From assembly GCF_019968605.1 (NCBI RefSeq), contig NZ_CP082966.1, forward strand, positions 3,399,501-3,463,500: 64,000 nt of DNA, in the 5' to 3' direction. This DNA comes from Polaribacter litorisediminis. GTDB lineage: Bacteria > Bacteroidota > Bacteroidia > Flavobacteriales > Flavobacteriaceae. Every line of letters starts with the position of its first letter. Positions within the stretch are counted from its first letter, which is position 1. Below the pieces are notes generated by a model. That model worked only from the letters and a program-made list of their open reading frames with translations, did not search any database and was not told where the DNA came from. Below are positions 1-9,822 of this stretch, in pieces. The position numbers and the translations under genes are program-made.

Positions 1-678
1 TAACACTAAAGATACTTCTTCAAAACGTTGCCAATCTTTTGCTCTACCAGACCAACCAAATGATAACAAAGCATATATTTTCTTTTGGAAAGGCTTTACT
101 GCTCTATCACGAATCATGGCAAAATCTGGTAATAAACCTGTCCACCAAAAAACTAGTGAAACGGATAAATAAGTAGAAATTGCAAATACATCCCACAATA
201 AAGGAGAGTTAAAGTTTACCCATAACGATCCAAATTGATTCGGAAGTGGTAATACCCAATAAGCATTCCAGGGTCTTCCCATGTGAATAATTGGGAACAA
301 TCCTGCTTGAAAAACTGCAAAAATTGTCATTGCTTCTGCAGAACGGTTTATCGCCATTCTCCATTTTTGGCGGAATAATAAAAGTACCGCAGAGATTAAT
401 GTTCCTGCGTGACCGATACCTACCCACCATACAAAGTTTGTAATATCCCAAGCCCAACCAATGTTCTTGTTTAATCCCCAAACTCCAATACCTGTTCCTA
501 CAGTGTAAAAGATACAGCCAAATCCCCATAACATTGCTGCTAAAGAAATGTAAAACGCCATGTACCAATTCTTATTTGCCTTACCCTCTATAGGCTTAAC
601 AATGTCTTCGGTAATATCGTGATAGCTCTTATCACCTAATACTAAAGGTTCCCTTATGGGTGCTTCGTAATGAGACAT
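1..678 (-). CDS. actC: Alternative complex III subunit ActC (NrfD-like membrane quinol-binding subunit), partial
   Basis: The reading frame opens at an ATG at 678 and stays open to the window edge (226 codons), so the C-terminal half is missing. The product begins MSHYEAPIREPLVLGDKSYH and shows the hydrophobic segments of the NrfD/PsrC family, including WAWDITNFVWWVGIGHAGTL. In alternative complex III this multi-pass inner-membrane subunit binds menaquinol and passes electrons to ActB and ActA. It starts 20 bases after actB on the same strand, in the usual actABC order, so it belongs to one operon. Confidence is high from family sequence and context. Whether actD, actE and actF follow cannot be seen here. 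Confidence 0.93.
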   Translation of the reverse strand, partial: MSHYEAPIREPLVLGDKSYHDITEDIVKPIEGKANKNWYMAFYISLAAMLWGFGCIFYTVGTGIGVWGLNKNIGWAWDITNFVWWVGIGHAGTLISAVLLLFRQKWRMAINRSAEAMTIFAVFQAGLFPIIHMGRPWNAYWVLPLPNQFGSLWVNFNSPLLWDVFAISTYLSVSLVFWWTGLLPDFAMIRDRAVKPFQKKIYALLSFGWSGRAKDWQRFEEVSLVL

Positions 679-698
679 ATTTTATACCTTAATTTTAA

Positions 699-3600
699 TT
701 ACGCTTCGTTTGTATTCTTAATTTTCACTTGATAGATTACATTAGGTTTCGTCTGCAAGTAATCTAATACATTATAAGCTCTTTTATCTTCTGCTAAAGC
801 AGCTACTTGATCTTCTTTATTATTTACATCACCAAAAACTAGTGCTCCAGTGGTACAAGCTGACGAACATGCTGTTTCAAATTCATCTGTATTCACTGCT
901 CTTCCTTCTTTTTTAGCCTTTAGAATTGTTGCCTGTGTTAACTGAATACACATCGAACATTTTTCCATAACTCCTCTAGAACGAACTACTACATCTGGGT
1001 TTAACACCATTTTACCATATTGGTTGTTCATATTGAAATCAAACTCATTATTGTCTGAATATTTAAACCAATTAAAACGACGAACTCTATATGGACAGTT
1101 GTTTGCACAATATCTAGTACCTACACATCTGTTATAAGTCATTTGATTTTGACCTTGACGACCATGTGTTGTTGCAGCAACAGGACAAACAGTCTCACAA
1201 GGAGCATGATTACAGTGCTGACACATCATTGGCTGAAAAGTAACCTCTGGATTTTCTGCTTCCGTCTCTAATCCTTCGTAGGTTGCCGCAATTCCTAATC
1301 CTAATTCTTTTGCGTCTTCTCGAGTTTCTACTTCCGATGAATAATATCTATCAATACGCAACCAGTGCATATCTCTACCAACTCTTACTTCGTTCTTACC
1401 AACAACAGGAACATTATTTTCTGCATGACAAGCCACTACACAAGCGCCACAACCTGTACAAGATGTTAGATCGATAGATAGGTTAAAGTGATGACCCATC
1501 TCTCTGTTATGCTCATCCCACAAATCAATTGTATTCGCTTCTACCTCTTTATGATCGTAAGAAACATAAGATGGTTTATTCCAACCATGCTCGTGATCTT
1601 TAGGTGCTATTGTATTGTATTCTTTTAAAGAAGCAACTTTTAAAATATCGTGACGACCTGCAATTGTTTTTTGCACTTGTGTACAAGCAAACTTATGAGT
1701 ACCCTCAACTTTTTCTATGTTAACTCCGTATTGTATATTATTCGAGTTTGTGTATAATGCATATGCATTTACACCCACTTGCATTTCTTCTTTTAAACCA
1801 AAAGTTCTACCAAAACCTAAAGATAAACCTAAAGAACCTTTAGCCTGACCAGGTTGAATCATTACAGGAACTACAACTTCTTTACCATTAACAGATACCT
1901 TTGCATAATTTCCATTAATTGCACCGTTATCTTGAACAGGATTTTCAAAACCTAACGCTTTCCCATCTGCTGGGGACATGGTTAAATAATTATCCCAAGA
2001 TGTTCTTGTTATTGGATCTGGAAATTCTTGTAACCAAGGATTATTCGCTTGCTTACCATCCCCTAAACCAGTCTTCGTATATAAGTTTAGTTCAAAATCT
2101 GATGACTTTGTATCTTTTACTAATGCTGCCGCTACTGAACTAATAACCACAGATTCAACTTCAGCTTCTTCCTCTTCAATTATTACCTCTTCAATAACTT
2201 CTCTTTTAAAGAACCCATTATGTAAAGCTTTGTTCCAAGAAGCTCCATTTAGAATATTTTCTAAAGCAAAAACTTTCAAATAATCGTAATATTTTACTGA
2301 ATTACCTGATAAACTTAATATTATATCTTGAAATTGACGTGTATTAAATAATGGCTGAATTGTTGGCTGCATTAAACCATACGTAACTTGATCGAATTGA
2401 GCATCTCCCCAAGATTCTAAAAAGTGTGGTGTCGGTAAAGCATATTCCATTGCATCCACCGTTTCATTATTTTCGGTTGATAACGCTACTTTTAAAGAAA
2501 CTTTTTTCAAACCTTCTGTAAAATCAGCCGCACTTGATAAAGAATACACCGGATTTACATTGTATGAAATTAAACCTGCAACTTTACCAGCTTTCATATC
2601 GGATACCAATTGAGCAACCTCAGCATCGTTTCCTTGACGGATGTTTAATGTATTGTTCGTGTCAATAACTTCACTACCAATTGCTTTGTTAATTGCCAAA
2701 GCAATTAATTGTGCATTTTTATCGTTTAATCCTGTTAAAACAACTCCTTTAGAACCTGACTTTCTTAATTCAGAAGCCATTTTCTTCACTTCTGCATCTA
2801 CAGGAGTCGCTTTAGAAGAAACGTTTTCACCGGTAATGTACTTGTATAAATTTAACAAAGCAAAAACTTGATCCGAAGGTTTTACAACCACTCTTTTATC
2901 TGAGTTTGCTCCAGTTAAAGACATATTACTTTCAAACTGAACATGATAAGACATGTGACCAGCAGCTGGTTTTCTACCATTGATGTAAGCCTTCTCAAAA
3001 CCTCCATGAAAATCTCCTAAAAAATCTGCTCCAAAAGAAACAATTGTTTTAGCTTTATCTAAATGATACTTAGGCAAAGTACGTTTGCCATACATTGCCA
3101 TCATTGCATCTGCAGCACCAGATTCTGAAACTGCATCATATACAATATGTTTTGCATTTGGATATGCAACTATAAATTCTTCAACAATTTTAGAAGTAGA
3201 CGGACTTGCCATAGTGCCTGTTAATAAAACAACAGGTTTGTTACTATTTTTTAAGTTCGTTAAAGCTCTTTTTATTTCATCATCAGCCTGATTCCAACCA
3301 ATTACTTCTTTATTTTTTGTTGGCTCTTTGATTCGTAACTTCTCATCATATAAAGAAAGTACAGAAGCCTGAACTCTAGCACTTGTGGTTCCGTTTGCCT
3401 CTTTATTTGGCATAATTTGAATAGGACGACCTTCACGTGTTTTTACTAACACGTTTGCAAAATCATAACCGTCTGCCATTGAAGTTGCGTACCAATCAGC
3501 CACACCTGCAATAATATCATTAGGTTTTACAACATAAGGAATCGATTTTCTAACCGGACCTTCACAAGCAGCCAATGAAGCTGCCGCAGTGGTAAAACCA

Positions 3601-3773
3601 ACATACTTCAAAAAATCTCTACGCGAAGTAGATGAATTCTCTAATGTTTCTTTATCACCTAAAAACTCATCTGTTGGAATTTCTTCAACAAATTCATTTT
3701 TATTCATCGTTTCAACAATAGAACTACCTTTTAGTTCCTCAACACTTTTCCAGTATTTTTTGTTTGAAGCCAT
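699..3773 (-). CDS. actB: Alternative complex III iron-sulfur/molybdopterin-like subunit ActB
   Basis: A 1024-residue periplasm-facing subunit of the quinol:cytochrome c/oxidase oxidoreductase. The N-terminus has a Tat-type signal (SRRDFLKYVGF, from about residue 50) ending at a possible lipid-attachment Cys70 (SLAAC). The middle resembles the catalytic chain of molybdopterin oxidoreductases, which in ActB is known to lack the cofactor. The last ~300 residues form a ferredoxin-like module with four Cys clusters: CTGCGACVVAC, CQHCNHAPCETVC, CVGTRYCANNCP and a split CSMC...CSSAC group. An acidic insertion (IIEEEEAEVES) sits near residue 540. Neighbours are actA upstream (73-base gap) and actC downstream. 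No frameshift or missing cluster is apparent. Confidence 0.95.
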   Translation of the reverse strand: MASNKKYWKSVEELKGSSIVETMNKNEFVEEIPTDEFLGDKETLENSSTSRRDFLKYVGFTTAAASLAACEGPVRKSIPYVVKPNDIIAGVADWYATSMADGYDFANVLVKTREGRPIQIMPNKEANGTTSARVQASVLSLYDEKLRIKEPTKNKEVIGWNQADDEIKRALTNLKNSNKPVVLLTGTMASPSTSKIVEEFIVAYPNAKHIVYDAVSESGAADAMMAMYGKRTLPKYHLDKAKTIVSFGADFLGDFHGGFEKAYINGRKPAAGHMSYHVQFESNMSLTGANSDKRVVVKPSDQVFALLNLYKYITGENVSSKATPVDAEVKKMASELRKSGSKGVVLTGLNDKNAQLIALAINKAIGSEVIDTNNTLNIRQGNDAEVAQLVSDMKAGKVAGLISYNVNPVYSLSSAADFTEGLKKVSLKVALSTENNETVDAMEYALPTPHFLESWGDAQFDQVTYGLMQPTIQPLFNTRQFQDIILSLSGNSVKYYDYLKVFALENILNGASWNKALHNGFFKREVIEEVIIEEEEAEVESVVISSVAAALVKDTKSSDFELNLYTKTGLGDGKQANNPWLQEFPDPITRTSWDNYLTMSPADGKALGFENPVQDNGAINGNYAKVSVNGKEVVVPVMIQPGQAKGSLGLSLGFGRTFGLKEEMQVGVNAYALYTNSNNIQYGVNIEKVEGTHKFACTQVQKTIAGRHDILKVASLKEYNTIAPKDHEHGWNKPSYVSYDHKEVEANTIDLWDEHNREMGHHFNLSIDLTSCTGCGACVVACHAENNVPVVGKNEVRVGRDMHWLRIDRYYSSEVETREDAKELGLGIAATYEGLETEAENPEVTFQPMMCQHCNHAPCETVCPVAATTHGRQGQNQMTYNRCVGTRYCANNCPYRVRRFNWFKYSDNNEFDFNMNNQYGKMVLNPDVVVRSRGVMEKCSMCIQLTQATILKAKKEGRAVNTDEFETACSSACTTGALVFGDVNNKEDQVAALAEDKRAYNVLDYLQTKPNVIYQVKIKNTNEA

Positions 3774-3846
3774 TGTTTATTTATTATTTATTGATTAAAA
3801 GATTTTAAAATAATCCTTCGAATCTTTTAATATTTGAATCTCTTAA

Positions 3847-5157
3847 TTAATAGTGACATTTACCACATTCTAAACCACCCAATTGCGCAATAGTAACTTG
3901 CTCAACATCATATTTTTCTGCCAATTCTTTATGGATTTTCTCGTAATATTCATTCCCTTTCAAATCAACATTTGTTTCTCTGTGACAATTAATACACCAA
4001 CCCATTGTTAAAGGAGAAAATTGATACATTTCATCCATTTCTTCCACAGGACCATGACATTTCTGACACTCTAATCCTCCAACTTTTACATGCTGTGAGT
4101 GATTAAAGTATGCGAAATCAGGTAAATTATGAAGACGAATCCATTTAATTGGTTTTGTATCTCCTGTATATTCTAACAATTCAGGATCCCAACCGGCAGC
4201 ATCGTAAATTTTAGCAATTTCTTTATCTAATTCTTGCTTGCCATAGGTTACTCCATCCCATTCTACAACAGTACCTTCTGCTACTTCTGCGATATTCATG
4301 TGGCAATTCATACAAACATTTACGGAAGGAATACCAGAGTGTTTACTGTGTTTCGCGGATGAATGACAATATTGACAATCAATCTTATTTTCGCCTGCAT
4401 GAATTTTATGAGAAAATGCGATAGGCTGCAAAGGAGAATACCCCTCATTAACCCCTACTTTAAAAATAGTTCCAAAACCGACATAAGCACCCATCAACAA
4501 AATAAATATTGTGGATAAAACTTTTAAGAAAGTGTTTGCTTTCAAGCCTTCCCAAAGCTCATGTAAATCTCTTCTTACATTCGATTTTTGACCTGGCGCT
4601 GTATTTCCTTTTAATTCGTTGACCTGCTTCAATAAACCAGCAATCATTAAGAAAGCCACAATAATTGCCGCTGCCAATAAATAAATGATCCATTTAGGGG
4701 CATCTCCACCGCCTGTTCCTGCACCTCCATCTAAAGCCACCTCACCTGCTGCAACTTTTTTTACAGGGTCACCAACCGTGGTGTAATATAAAATATCATT
4801 GATTTGCTGATCGCTTAACTGCGGAAACGCAGACATCGCAGAGCCATTGTATTCTTCATAGATTGCAATCGCATCTCTGTCGCCGGAAGCTCTTAATTCA
4901 GCATTGTTTTTAATCCAAGCAATTAACCAAGAATTTTCTCTTCTTTCTTCGACACCACCAAGCATCGGTCCTACTAATTTCTTGTCTAATTTATGGCAAG
5001 ATGCACATAAAGATTTGAACAACTTTCTACCTTCTTTTTGACGTGCTTCATCTATTTCTTGCGAGTGAGACGATAGAGTAAAAGCAAAAAACAGAATGAC
5101 TGTAAAACTCTTTAAAAGAATTTTGATTAAACTACTGTGTAACGCTACACTTTTCAT
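3847..5157 (-). CDS. actA: Alternative complex III multiheme cytochrome ActA, fused to an N-terminal monoheme cytochrome c
   Basis: A 436-residue c-type cytochrome with six CxxCH motifs: one at C51 (CASCH) after a signal peptide, and five in the C-terminal domain at C261, C282, C364, C388 and C431. The C-terminal pentaheme part is classic ActA. The N-terminal class I cytochrome c domain is followed by a Gly-rich linker (139-152) and two membrane segments (about 156-176 and 211-231). The extra monoheme domain is what I expect of flavobacterial ActA and could hand electrons to the terminal oxidase. First gene of the operon; a TAnnTTTG-type promoter lies about 65 bases upstream. Confidence 0.94.
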   Translation of the reverse strand: MKSVALHSSLIKILLKSFTVILFFAFTLSSHSQEIDEARQKEGRKLFKSLCASCHKLDKKLVGPMLGGVEERRENSWLIAWIKNNAELRASGDRDAIAIYEEYNGSAMSAFPQLSDQQINDILYYTTVGDPVKKVAAGEVALDGGAGTGGGDAPKWIIYLLAAAIIVAFLMIAGLLKQVNELKGNTAPGQKSNVRRDLHELWEGLKANTFLKVLSTIFILLMGAYVGFGTIFKVGVNEGYSPLQPIAFSHKIHAGENKIDCQYCHSSAKHSKHSGIPSVNVCMNCHMNIAEVAEGTVVEWDGVTYGKQELDKEIAKIYDAAGWDPELLEYTGDTKPIKWIRLHNLPDFAYFNHSQHVKVGGLECQKCHGPVEEMDEMYQFSPLTMGWCINCHRETNVDLKGNEYYEKIHKELAEKYDVEQVTIAQLGGLECGKCHY

Positions 5158-5221
5158 ATTTACAAACTATTTTTAGTATCGTGTATAAAATAGCTCAAAA
5201 AACGCTTTTTGAACAGTTTGT

Positions 5222-5252
5222 CAAAAGTAGTACATATTGCTAAAATTTTAAA
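5222..5252 (-). promoter_or_regulatory. Candidate Bacteroidota promoter of the act operon
   Basis: On the minus strand TTTA, exactly 19 bases, then TACTTTTG, against the consensus TTTG-N19-TAnnTTTG. It lies 65 bases before the actA start and points toward it. One base of the -33 box is off; otherwise a good fit. Confidence 0.5.
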
Positions 5253-5351
5253 AAGGAAAAGACGGTTAAATATTAATTTATAATCGTTATAAATAAGGAG
5301 AATACTCAACATATTCTAAACGTAGTCGTTATTTTTGTAAAAATAATTCTT

Positions 5352-5720
5352 ATGAAAAATAATACTTTTTTAGTTTTTTTAGTTTTTCTTTTAGGTATTG
5401 GTACAAGTGAATTTTTTGGTCAGAATGCCACAAATAGTAGCAGTGAAATTAAAAAATTAATCGCAAAAAAAAGATCATTTAATAGCACTTATGGATACGG
5501 TTACAGAATTCAAATTTATTATGGTAATGAAACCAATGCTAGAAGCATACAGAGTAAATTTAAAGTTACCTATCCGGGTGAATTCACAAAACTTGAATAT
5601 GACAAACCTGATTGGAAAGTTCTAGTGGGCAATTACAAAACAAAGTTAGAAGCAGACAAAGCTGTTATCAATTTCTCTGAAAAATTTTCTGGATTGATTG
5701 TAATCCCTCTTGGAAAATAA
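5352..5720 (+). CDS. Secreted SPOR-domain protein
   Basis: A 122-residue protein with an N-terminal signal peptide (FLVFLVFLLGIGTSEFFGQ, cleavage near residue 24) and a C-terminal half of SPOR type: YRIQIYYGNETNARSI...WKVLVGNYKTKLEADKA. SPOR domains bind denuded peptidoglycan glycans. In flavobacteria such small exported SPOR proteins are common and mostly uncharacterised. Transcribed divergently from actA; a TATTTTTG sequence at 5330-5337 could be its -7 element, without a good -33 partner. The shared terminator at 5746-5784 ends it. The exact role is unknown. Confidence 0.75.
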   Translation: MKNNTFLVFLVFLLGIGTSEFFGQNATNSSSEIKKLIAKKRSFNSTYGYGYRIQIYYGNETNARSIQSKFKVTYPGEFTKLEYDKPDWKVLVGNYKTKLEADKAVINFSEKFSGLIVIPLGK

Positions 5721-5745
5721 TGATTAATACTATTTTATAAAAACT

Positions 5746-5784
5746 AAAAAACCGTTACAATAATTAAATTATAACGGTTTTTTT
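5746..5784. terminator. Bidirectional terminator between SPOR gene and gapN
   Basis: Inverted repeat AAACCGTTA / TAACGGTTT with A-run on the left and seven T on the right. It serves the converging SPOR gene and gapN. Confidence 0.8.
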
Positions 5785-5807
5785 ATACTCTTAAAATAAG
5801 GATTTCA

Positions 5808-7385
5808 CTATAAAATATAATCTGTACTTATAAAATTAGAAGCCTTTTTGTCTAATAATTCTTGTAAAATGGCATTGTTATAGACGGTATCTTTAGAAGC
5901 CACAAAAGTTCTAATAGAAAATGAACGCAAGGCATCATGCACGCTTAAGGTGGCTACGGCAGAATCTTTTCTTCCCGTAAACGGATACACATCTGGCCCG
6001 CGCTGTGCGGCACTATTTAAGTTTACTCGGCAGACTAAATTTACTAAAGTATCTATTAACGGTGCCAGTGTTTTTACTTCACTACCAAAAATACTTACCT
6101 GTTGTCCGTAGTTTGAAGCTGCCATATCATCTAAAGGTTCTTGAATATTTTTAAAAGAAACTACCGGAATTACCGGACCAAATTGCTCTTCATCAAAAAC
6201 TCTAGAATCTTTAGAAACTGGATATAATACGGCCGGAAAAATATAGTTTTCTGTGGTCTCTCCTCCTTTTTTATTCATAATTTTCGCTCCCTTTTCAGTG
6301 GCGTCATCAATTAATTCTTGAATATATGCAGGTTTACTAGGTTCTGGGAGTGGTGTTAGTTTTACACCCTCTTCCCATGGATTTCCAAATTTTAAGCCAT
6401 CTACTTTCTTGGCAAAACGTTTGTTAAATTCATCTACAATATGTTCATGAACATATACTATTTTTAACGCTGTACAGCGCTGCCCGTTAAAAGAGGTAGT
6501 TCCTGCAATACACTCATCTATAGCCAAATCTAAATCTGCGTCTGGTAAAACTATCGCAGGATTTTTAGCTTCTAACCCCAACACCAACCGTAATCTATTT
6601 TTCCGTGGATGATTTTCTTGAATTGCATTAGCAGATTTACTATTCCCAATCAAGGCTAAAACATCTACAAGACCTGTTTTCATAATAGGTGTTGCTAATG
6701 TTCTTCCTCTCCCATAAATAATATTTACCACACCTGCAGGAAAACTGTTCTGAAATGCTTCTAACAAAGGAGATAATAATAAAACTCCATGTTTTGCTGG
6801 CTTAAAAATAGCTGTATTTCCCATCATTAAAGCAGGAATTAACAAAGCAAAAGTTTCATTTAAAGGATAGTTATAAGGTCCTAAACATAAAACAACTCCT
6901 AACGGACCTCTTCTAATATGTGCATGAACACCGCTATGTTTTTCAAACTTTGCAGAATTTCTGTCCATTTGTTTGTAATCTTCAATAGTATCGTAAATAT
7001 ATTCTACGGTTCTATCGAATTCCTTTTGCGAATCTGGTAAAGTTTTACCAATTTCCCACATCAACAATTTTACAATTTCTGCTCTTTTGGTTTTCATCTG
7101 AATTACAAACTTCTCCATGGCTGCAATTCTACCTTCTACTTTCATGGTTGGCCATAAACCTTGGCCACGATCGTAAGCTTTAGCAGCGGCATTTAAAGCT
7201 TCAATACCTTCTTCTGCCGTTAAATCTGGAACTGTACCAAGTAAAGTTGGCTTATAATCTTCTGTTGATGAAATAGTTGAAAATACTTCTGCATGCACAC
7301 CTTTCCATTCTTTTAATTCGCCACCAACTAAATATGTATTTTGATTAACAAGTGAAGTAATTTTATATTCGTCCGGAATTCCCAT
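5808..7385 (-). CDS. gapN: NADP-dependent glyceraldehyde-3-phosphate dehydrogenase (non-phosphorylating, ALDH family)
   Basis: 525 residues of the aldehyde dehydrogenase superfamily. The catalytic Cys304 lies in [10 protein letters not shown] and the general base Glu272 in [11 protein letters not shown]. The cofactor region [19 protein letters not shown] and the overall length match GapN-type enzymes, which oxidise glyceraldehyde-3-phosphate directly to 3-phosphoglycerate and make NADPH. It stands alone between two terminators, so it is probably monocistronic. Substrate assignment rests on whole-sequence resemblance; a related aldehyde dehydrogenase with another substrate cannot be fully excluded. 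Confidence 0.85.
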   Translation of the reverse strand: MGIPDEYKITSLVNQNTYLVGGELKEWKGVHAEVFSTISSTEDYKPTLLGTVPDLTAEEGIEALNAAAKAYDRGQGLWPTMKVEGRIAAMEKFVIQMKTKRAEIVKLLMWEIGKTLPDSQKEFDRTVEYIYDTIEDYKQMDRNSAKFEKHSGVHAHIRRGPLGVVLCLGPYNYPLNETFALLIPALMMGNTAIFKPAKHGVLLLSPLLEAFQNSFPAGVVNIIYGRGRTLATPIMKTGLVDVLALIGNSKSANAIQENHPRKNRLRLVLGLEAKNPAIVLPDADLDLAIDECIAGTTSFNGQRCTALKIVYVHEHIVDEFNKRFAKKVDGLKFGNPWEEGVKLTPLPEPSKPAYIQELIDDATEKGAKIMNKKGGETTENYIFPAVLYPVSKDSRVFDEEQFGPVIPVVSFKNIQEPLDDMAASNYGQQVSIFGSEVKTLAPLIDTLVNLVCRVNLNSAAQRGPDVYPFTGRKDSAVATLSVHDALRSFSIRTFVASKDTVYNNAILQELLDKKASNFISTDYIL

Positions 7386-7460
7386 TGATTAATTTATTAA
7401 ATTATTGACCATAAATTTACGGAAAATTGATGTTTTGGCTCTACTTTTTTTTTACAAACA

Positions 7461-7489
7461 AAAAAGTGCGATTTTCATCGCACTTTTTT
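7461..7489. terminator. Bidirectional hairpin terminator
   Basis: Perfect 11-bp stem AAAAAGTGCGA / TCGCACTTTTT with a 7-base loop. It ends the small lipoprotein gene (minus) and insulates gapN. Confidence 0.8.
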
Positions 7490-7601
7490 AATGATTTATT
7501 TTCGATATAATTTCACTCAAAACGTAATCAATCAAACTAATAAAATATTTATTGCTTTACTGGTTTCATTTATCTTGATATAAAACAACTTGCAAGCCGT
7601 T

Positions 7602-7745
7602 TTACAATTCGTACTTTTCAAACTCTAAAAAAAGCATATCAACTTTAGCTTCATTTTCATTTTTACAGGAATAGATTCCTAAAAGAAGAAATAAAGCAAT
7701 TAGTGAAAATATATTATTGTTTAGTTTTTTCACTTGGTTGATCAT
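7602..7745 (-). CDS. Small putative lipoprotein (47 aa)
   Basis: A short frame with ATG at 7745 and TAA at 7602-7604. The product has a Lys-containing N-terminus (MINQVKKLNNN), a hydrophobic stretch ISLIALFLLLGIYS-like, then a Cys at residue 27 (GIYSC) fitting a lipobox. After the Cys it is charged: KNENEAKVDMLFLEFEKYEL. It is followed by a clean terminator at 7461-7489. No family is recognised. The lipobox plus terminator argue for a real gene, but the length leaves doubt. Confidence 0.5.
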   Translation of the reverse strand: MINQVKKLNNNIFSLIALFLLLGIYSCKNENEAKVDMLFLEFEKYEL

Positions 7746-7829
7746 TTAGTTAATTAATTGTAAATGTTCCTATTAAATCAATAAATTTATTTTATGAAGA
7801 AAAATTTAACTAGAAAGCATTCTTCACAA

Positions 7830-8366
7830 CTACTTATAGAGACACATATCATCAATAATTTGTTGTAAAACTTGATTATGAGGTTTAAGTTTATGCTTAT
7901 TCCTATTTGTTTGAATATATTTTGTTGTATTCTGTAATTGTTCTTCAGTTAAAATTTCTTTTGGAGCACTATATTTCTGTTGCCAAATTGGTTTTCTTTT
8001 TGACAAAGGAGAACTCTTTTGTAGCAAGGAAGCATGCTCCTTTGTCAAACGTAATCTTGATATATTTTTAGAAGTAACCGCTTTTATTTTCTACATTATC
8101 TTTGAAACATGGTCAATATCACAACTCAACAATAAATGAATATGGTCTGAACAAATATTATACGCAAGTAACTTTAAGTTATCATCTTTTACAATTTTCG
8201 AAATTGTTTGTGTAACCAACAACTCTTCTTCTTGTGTAAAATAAATAATATTTGGATATGGATTTGTTCCCATTTCCCTTAATTTTCTAACATTAAACTT
8301 TATCATTCTTGATGAAGTTCTGCTATCGTGAATTGGAGTAGTTATATGATATATTTTTTCGCTCAT
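7830..8366 (-). pseudogene. REP-associated tyrosine transposase (RAYT, Y1/IS200-like), broken by a nonsense codon
   Basis: The frame starts at ATG 8366 (MSEKIYHITTPIHDSRTSSR). The first part has the HUH-type metal motif HIHLLL, as in Y1 transposases that act on REP hairpins. After CDIDHVSKIM a TAG (8091-8093) interrupts the frame, but the same frame then continues KIKAVTSKNISRLRLTKEH to the end at 7830, with the typical C-terminal helix LTEEQLQNTTKYIQ. A Gln codon mutated to TAG is the simplest cause. A degenerate copy of the element's own palindrome (8025-8044) is embedded in the coding sequence. Flanked upstream by the REP array. Probably inactive unless the stop is read through. Confidence 0.8.
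8025..8044. repeat. Degenerate REP palindrome inside the RAYT pseudogene
   Basis: CAAGGAAGCATGCTCCTTTG is a two-mismatch version of the perfect palindrome at 8463-8482 and sits within the transposase frame. Confidence 0.75.
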
Positions 8367-8378
8367 ATTTATTTTCAA

Positions 8379-8482
8379 CAAGGGAGCATATGTTTGGAGA
8401 AAGGGAGCATGTGTTTGTAGCAAGGGAGCATGTGTTTGTAGCAAGGGAGCATGTGTTTGTAGCAAGGGAGCATGCTCCCTTG
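8379..8482. repeat. REP-like array: four 21-bp tandem units ending in a perfect 20-bp palindrome
   Basis: Units begin at 8379, 8400, 8421 and 8442 with core AAGGGAGCATGTGTTTGTAG (the first two diverged), followed at 8463 by CAAGGGAGCATGCTCCCTTG, its own reverse complement. It abuts the ilvA stop codon and lies just upstream of the RAYT start, as expected for REP sequences mobilised by these enzymes. The final hairpin may also stop ilvA transcription. Confidence 0.85.
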
Positions 8483-9745
8483 TTAAACCAAAAAATCAAA
8501 CAAATCTGGTTTATCATTTAAATATTCACCATAAAAATTCCTTTCTTTCATTCTGCTAATTAAAGGCTCTAAATCTGTTGATAATTTTAACTCTAAACCA
8601 ACTACAGCAGAACCATTTGCTCTGTTATTCTTTTTAGTATATTCAAAATGTGTAATATCATCATTTGGACCTAGAATTTCGGCAACAAATTCTTTTAAAG
8701 CACCAGCCCTTTGCGGAAATTTAACGATAAAATAATGTTTTAAATTAGCATATAATAAAGCCCGTTCTTTAATTTCTGCGGTTCTTGTAATGTCGTTATT
8801 ACTTCCGCTTACAATACAAACCACATTTTTCCCTTTAATTTCTTCGGCAAAAAAATCTAAAGCTGCAATACTTAAAGCACCTGCTGGTTCTACGACGATA
8901 GCATCTTTATTATACAAATCTAAAATTGTTTGACAAACTTTCCCTTCAGGAACCGTAATTATATCTTGCAAATTTTGCTGACAAATTGCAAAGTTTAAAT
9001 CGCCTACTTTTTTTACCGCAGCGCCATCTACAAAAGAATCTATAGTCTCTAAAGCAGTATTTTTTTTGTTTTGAAAAGATGTTAACATAGAGGGCGCTCC
9101 TTCTGGCTCTATTCCTATTATTTTAGTTTCTGGTGATCTATATTTAAAGACTGATGATAATCCTGCAGATAAACCACCGCCACCAATCGCCACGAAAACA
9201 TAATCTATTTTTACATCACTTTGCTCTAAGATTTCTAAACCTACCGTGGCTTGACCTTCAATCACTTTTTCATCATTAAAAGGATGAATAAATGTTTTAT
9301 TTTTAGCATCGCATTCTAATTTTGAAGCATTAAAAGCATCATCAAAAGTATCTCCCTCTATTATAATTTCTATAAAATCTTCACCAAACATTTTTACTTG
9401 GTTAATTTTCTGATTTGGTGTGGGCGATGGCATAAAAATAGTGCCTTTTATTTGTAAAAGCTTACAAGACAATGCCACTCCTTGTGCATGGTTTCCTGCA
9501 CTTGCACAAACAATTCCTCGTTGTTTTTCATCATCATTTAAAGAAGACATTTTATTGTAAGCACCCCGAATTTTATAGGAACGAACCACTTGTAAATCTT
9601 CTCTTTTAAAAAGCACATTTGCATCAAACTCTTTAGAAAAAGTACTGTTTTGATTCAAAGGAGTTTTATAGGCCACTCCTTCTAAATTTTTAGCGGCTTT
9701 TTTAATGTTTTCTATACTCGGAAAATAGATTTGTTTTGTTTGCAT
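8483..9745 (-). CDS. ilvA: Threonine dehydratase (biosynthetic, with ACT domain)
   Basis: 420 residues, fold-type II PLP enzyme that deaminates threonine to 2-oxobutyrate, the first committed step of isoleucine synthesis. The PLP lysine is K58 in SYKIRGAYNKM; the phosphate-binding Gly loop is AIGGGGLSAGL and the SGSNND motif is present. The last ~90 residues (from HYFIVKFPQRAGALKEF) form one ACT-like regulatory domain, which fits an Ile-responsive biosynthetic enzyme rather than a short catabolic one. Last gene of the ilv cluster, behind a strong hairpin (9755-9795) that may lower its expression relative to ilvC. Confidence 0.94.
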   Translation of the reverse strand: MQTKQIYFPSIENIKKAAKNLEGVAYKTPLNQNSTFSKEFDANVLFKREDLQVVRSYKIRGAYNKMSSLNDDEKQRGIVCASAGNHAQGVALSCKLLQIKGTIFMPSPTPNQKINQVKMFGEDFIEIIIEGDTFDDAFNASKLECDAKNKTFIHPFNDEKVIEGQATVGLEILEQSDVKIDYVFVAIGGGGLSAGLSSVFKYRSPETKIIGIEPEGAPSMLTSFQNKKNTALETIDSFVDGAAVKKVGDLNFAICQQNLQDIITVPEGKVCQTILDLYNKDAIVVEPAGALSIAALDFFAEEIKGKNVVCIVSGSNNDITRTAEIKERALLYANLKHYFIVKFPQRAGALKEFVAEILGPNDDITHFEYTKKNNRANGSAVVGLELKLSTDLEPLISRMKERNFYGEYLNDKPDLFDFLV

Positions 9746-9754
9746 TGTTCAAAT

Positions 9755-9795
9755 GTAAAAAAGAAACCTGTCAAATTTTTAAATCTGACAGGTTT
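9755..9795 (-). terminator. Hairpin with T-run between ilvC and ilvA
   Basis: Stem AAACCTGTCA / TGACAGGTTT; on the minus strand it is followed by CTTTTTT. It ends 10 bases before the ilvA start, so it either ends ilvDBNC transcripts or acts as an attenuator of ilvA. Confidence 0.75.
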
Positions 9796-9822
9796 ATTAA
9801 AAGAATTGGAGTATCTTATTTT

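Noticed and set aside
209..568. Minus-strand 119-codon frame within actC
   Set aside because: It is out of frame with the clearly conserved ActC coding sequence covering the same DNA.
8379..8482. Tandem 21-bp repeats as a possible CRISPR array
   Set aside because: Units are contiguous with no unique spacers, no cas genes are near, and they end in a REP palindrome beside a RAYT gene.
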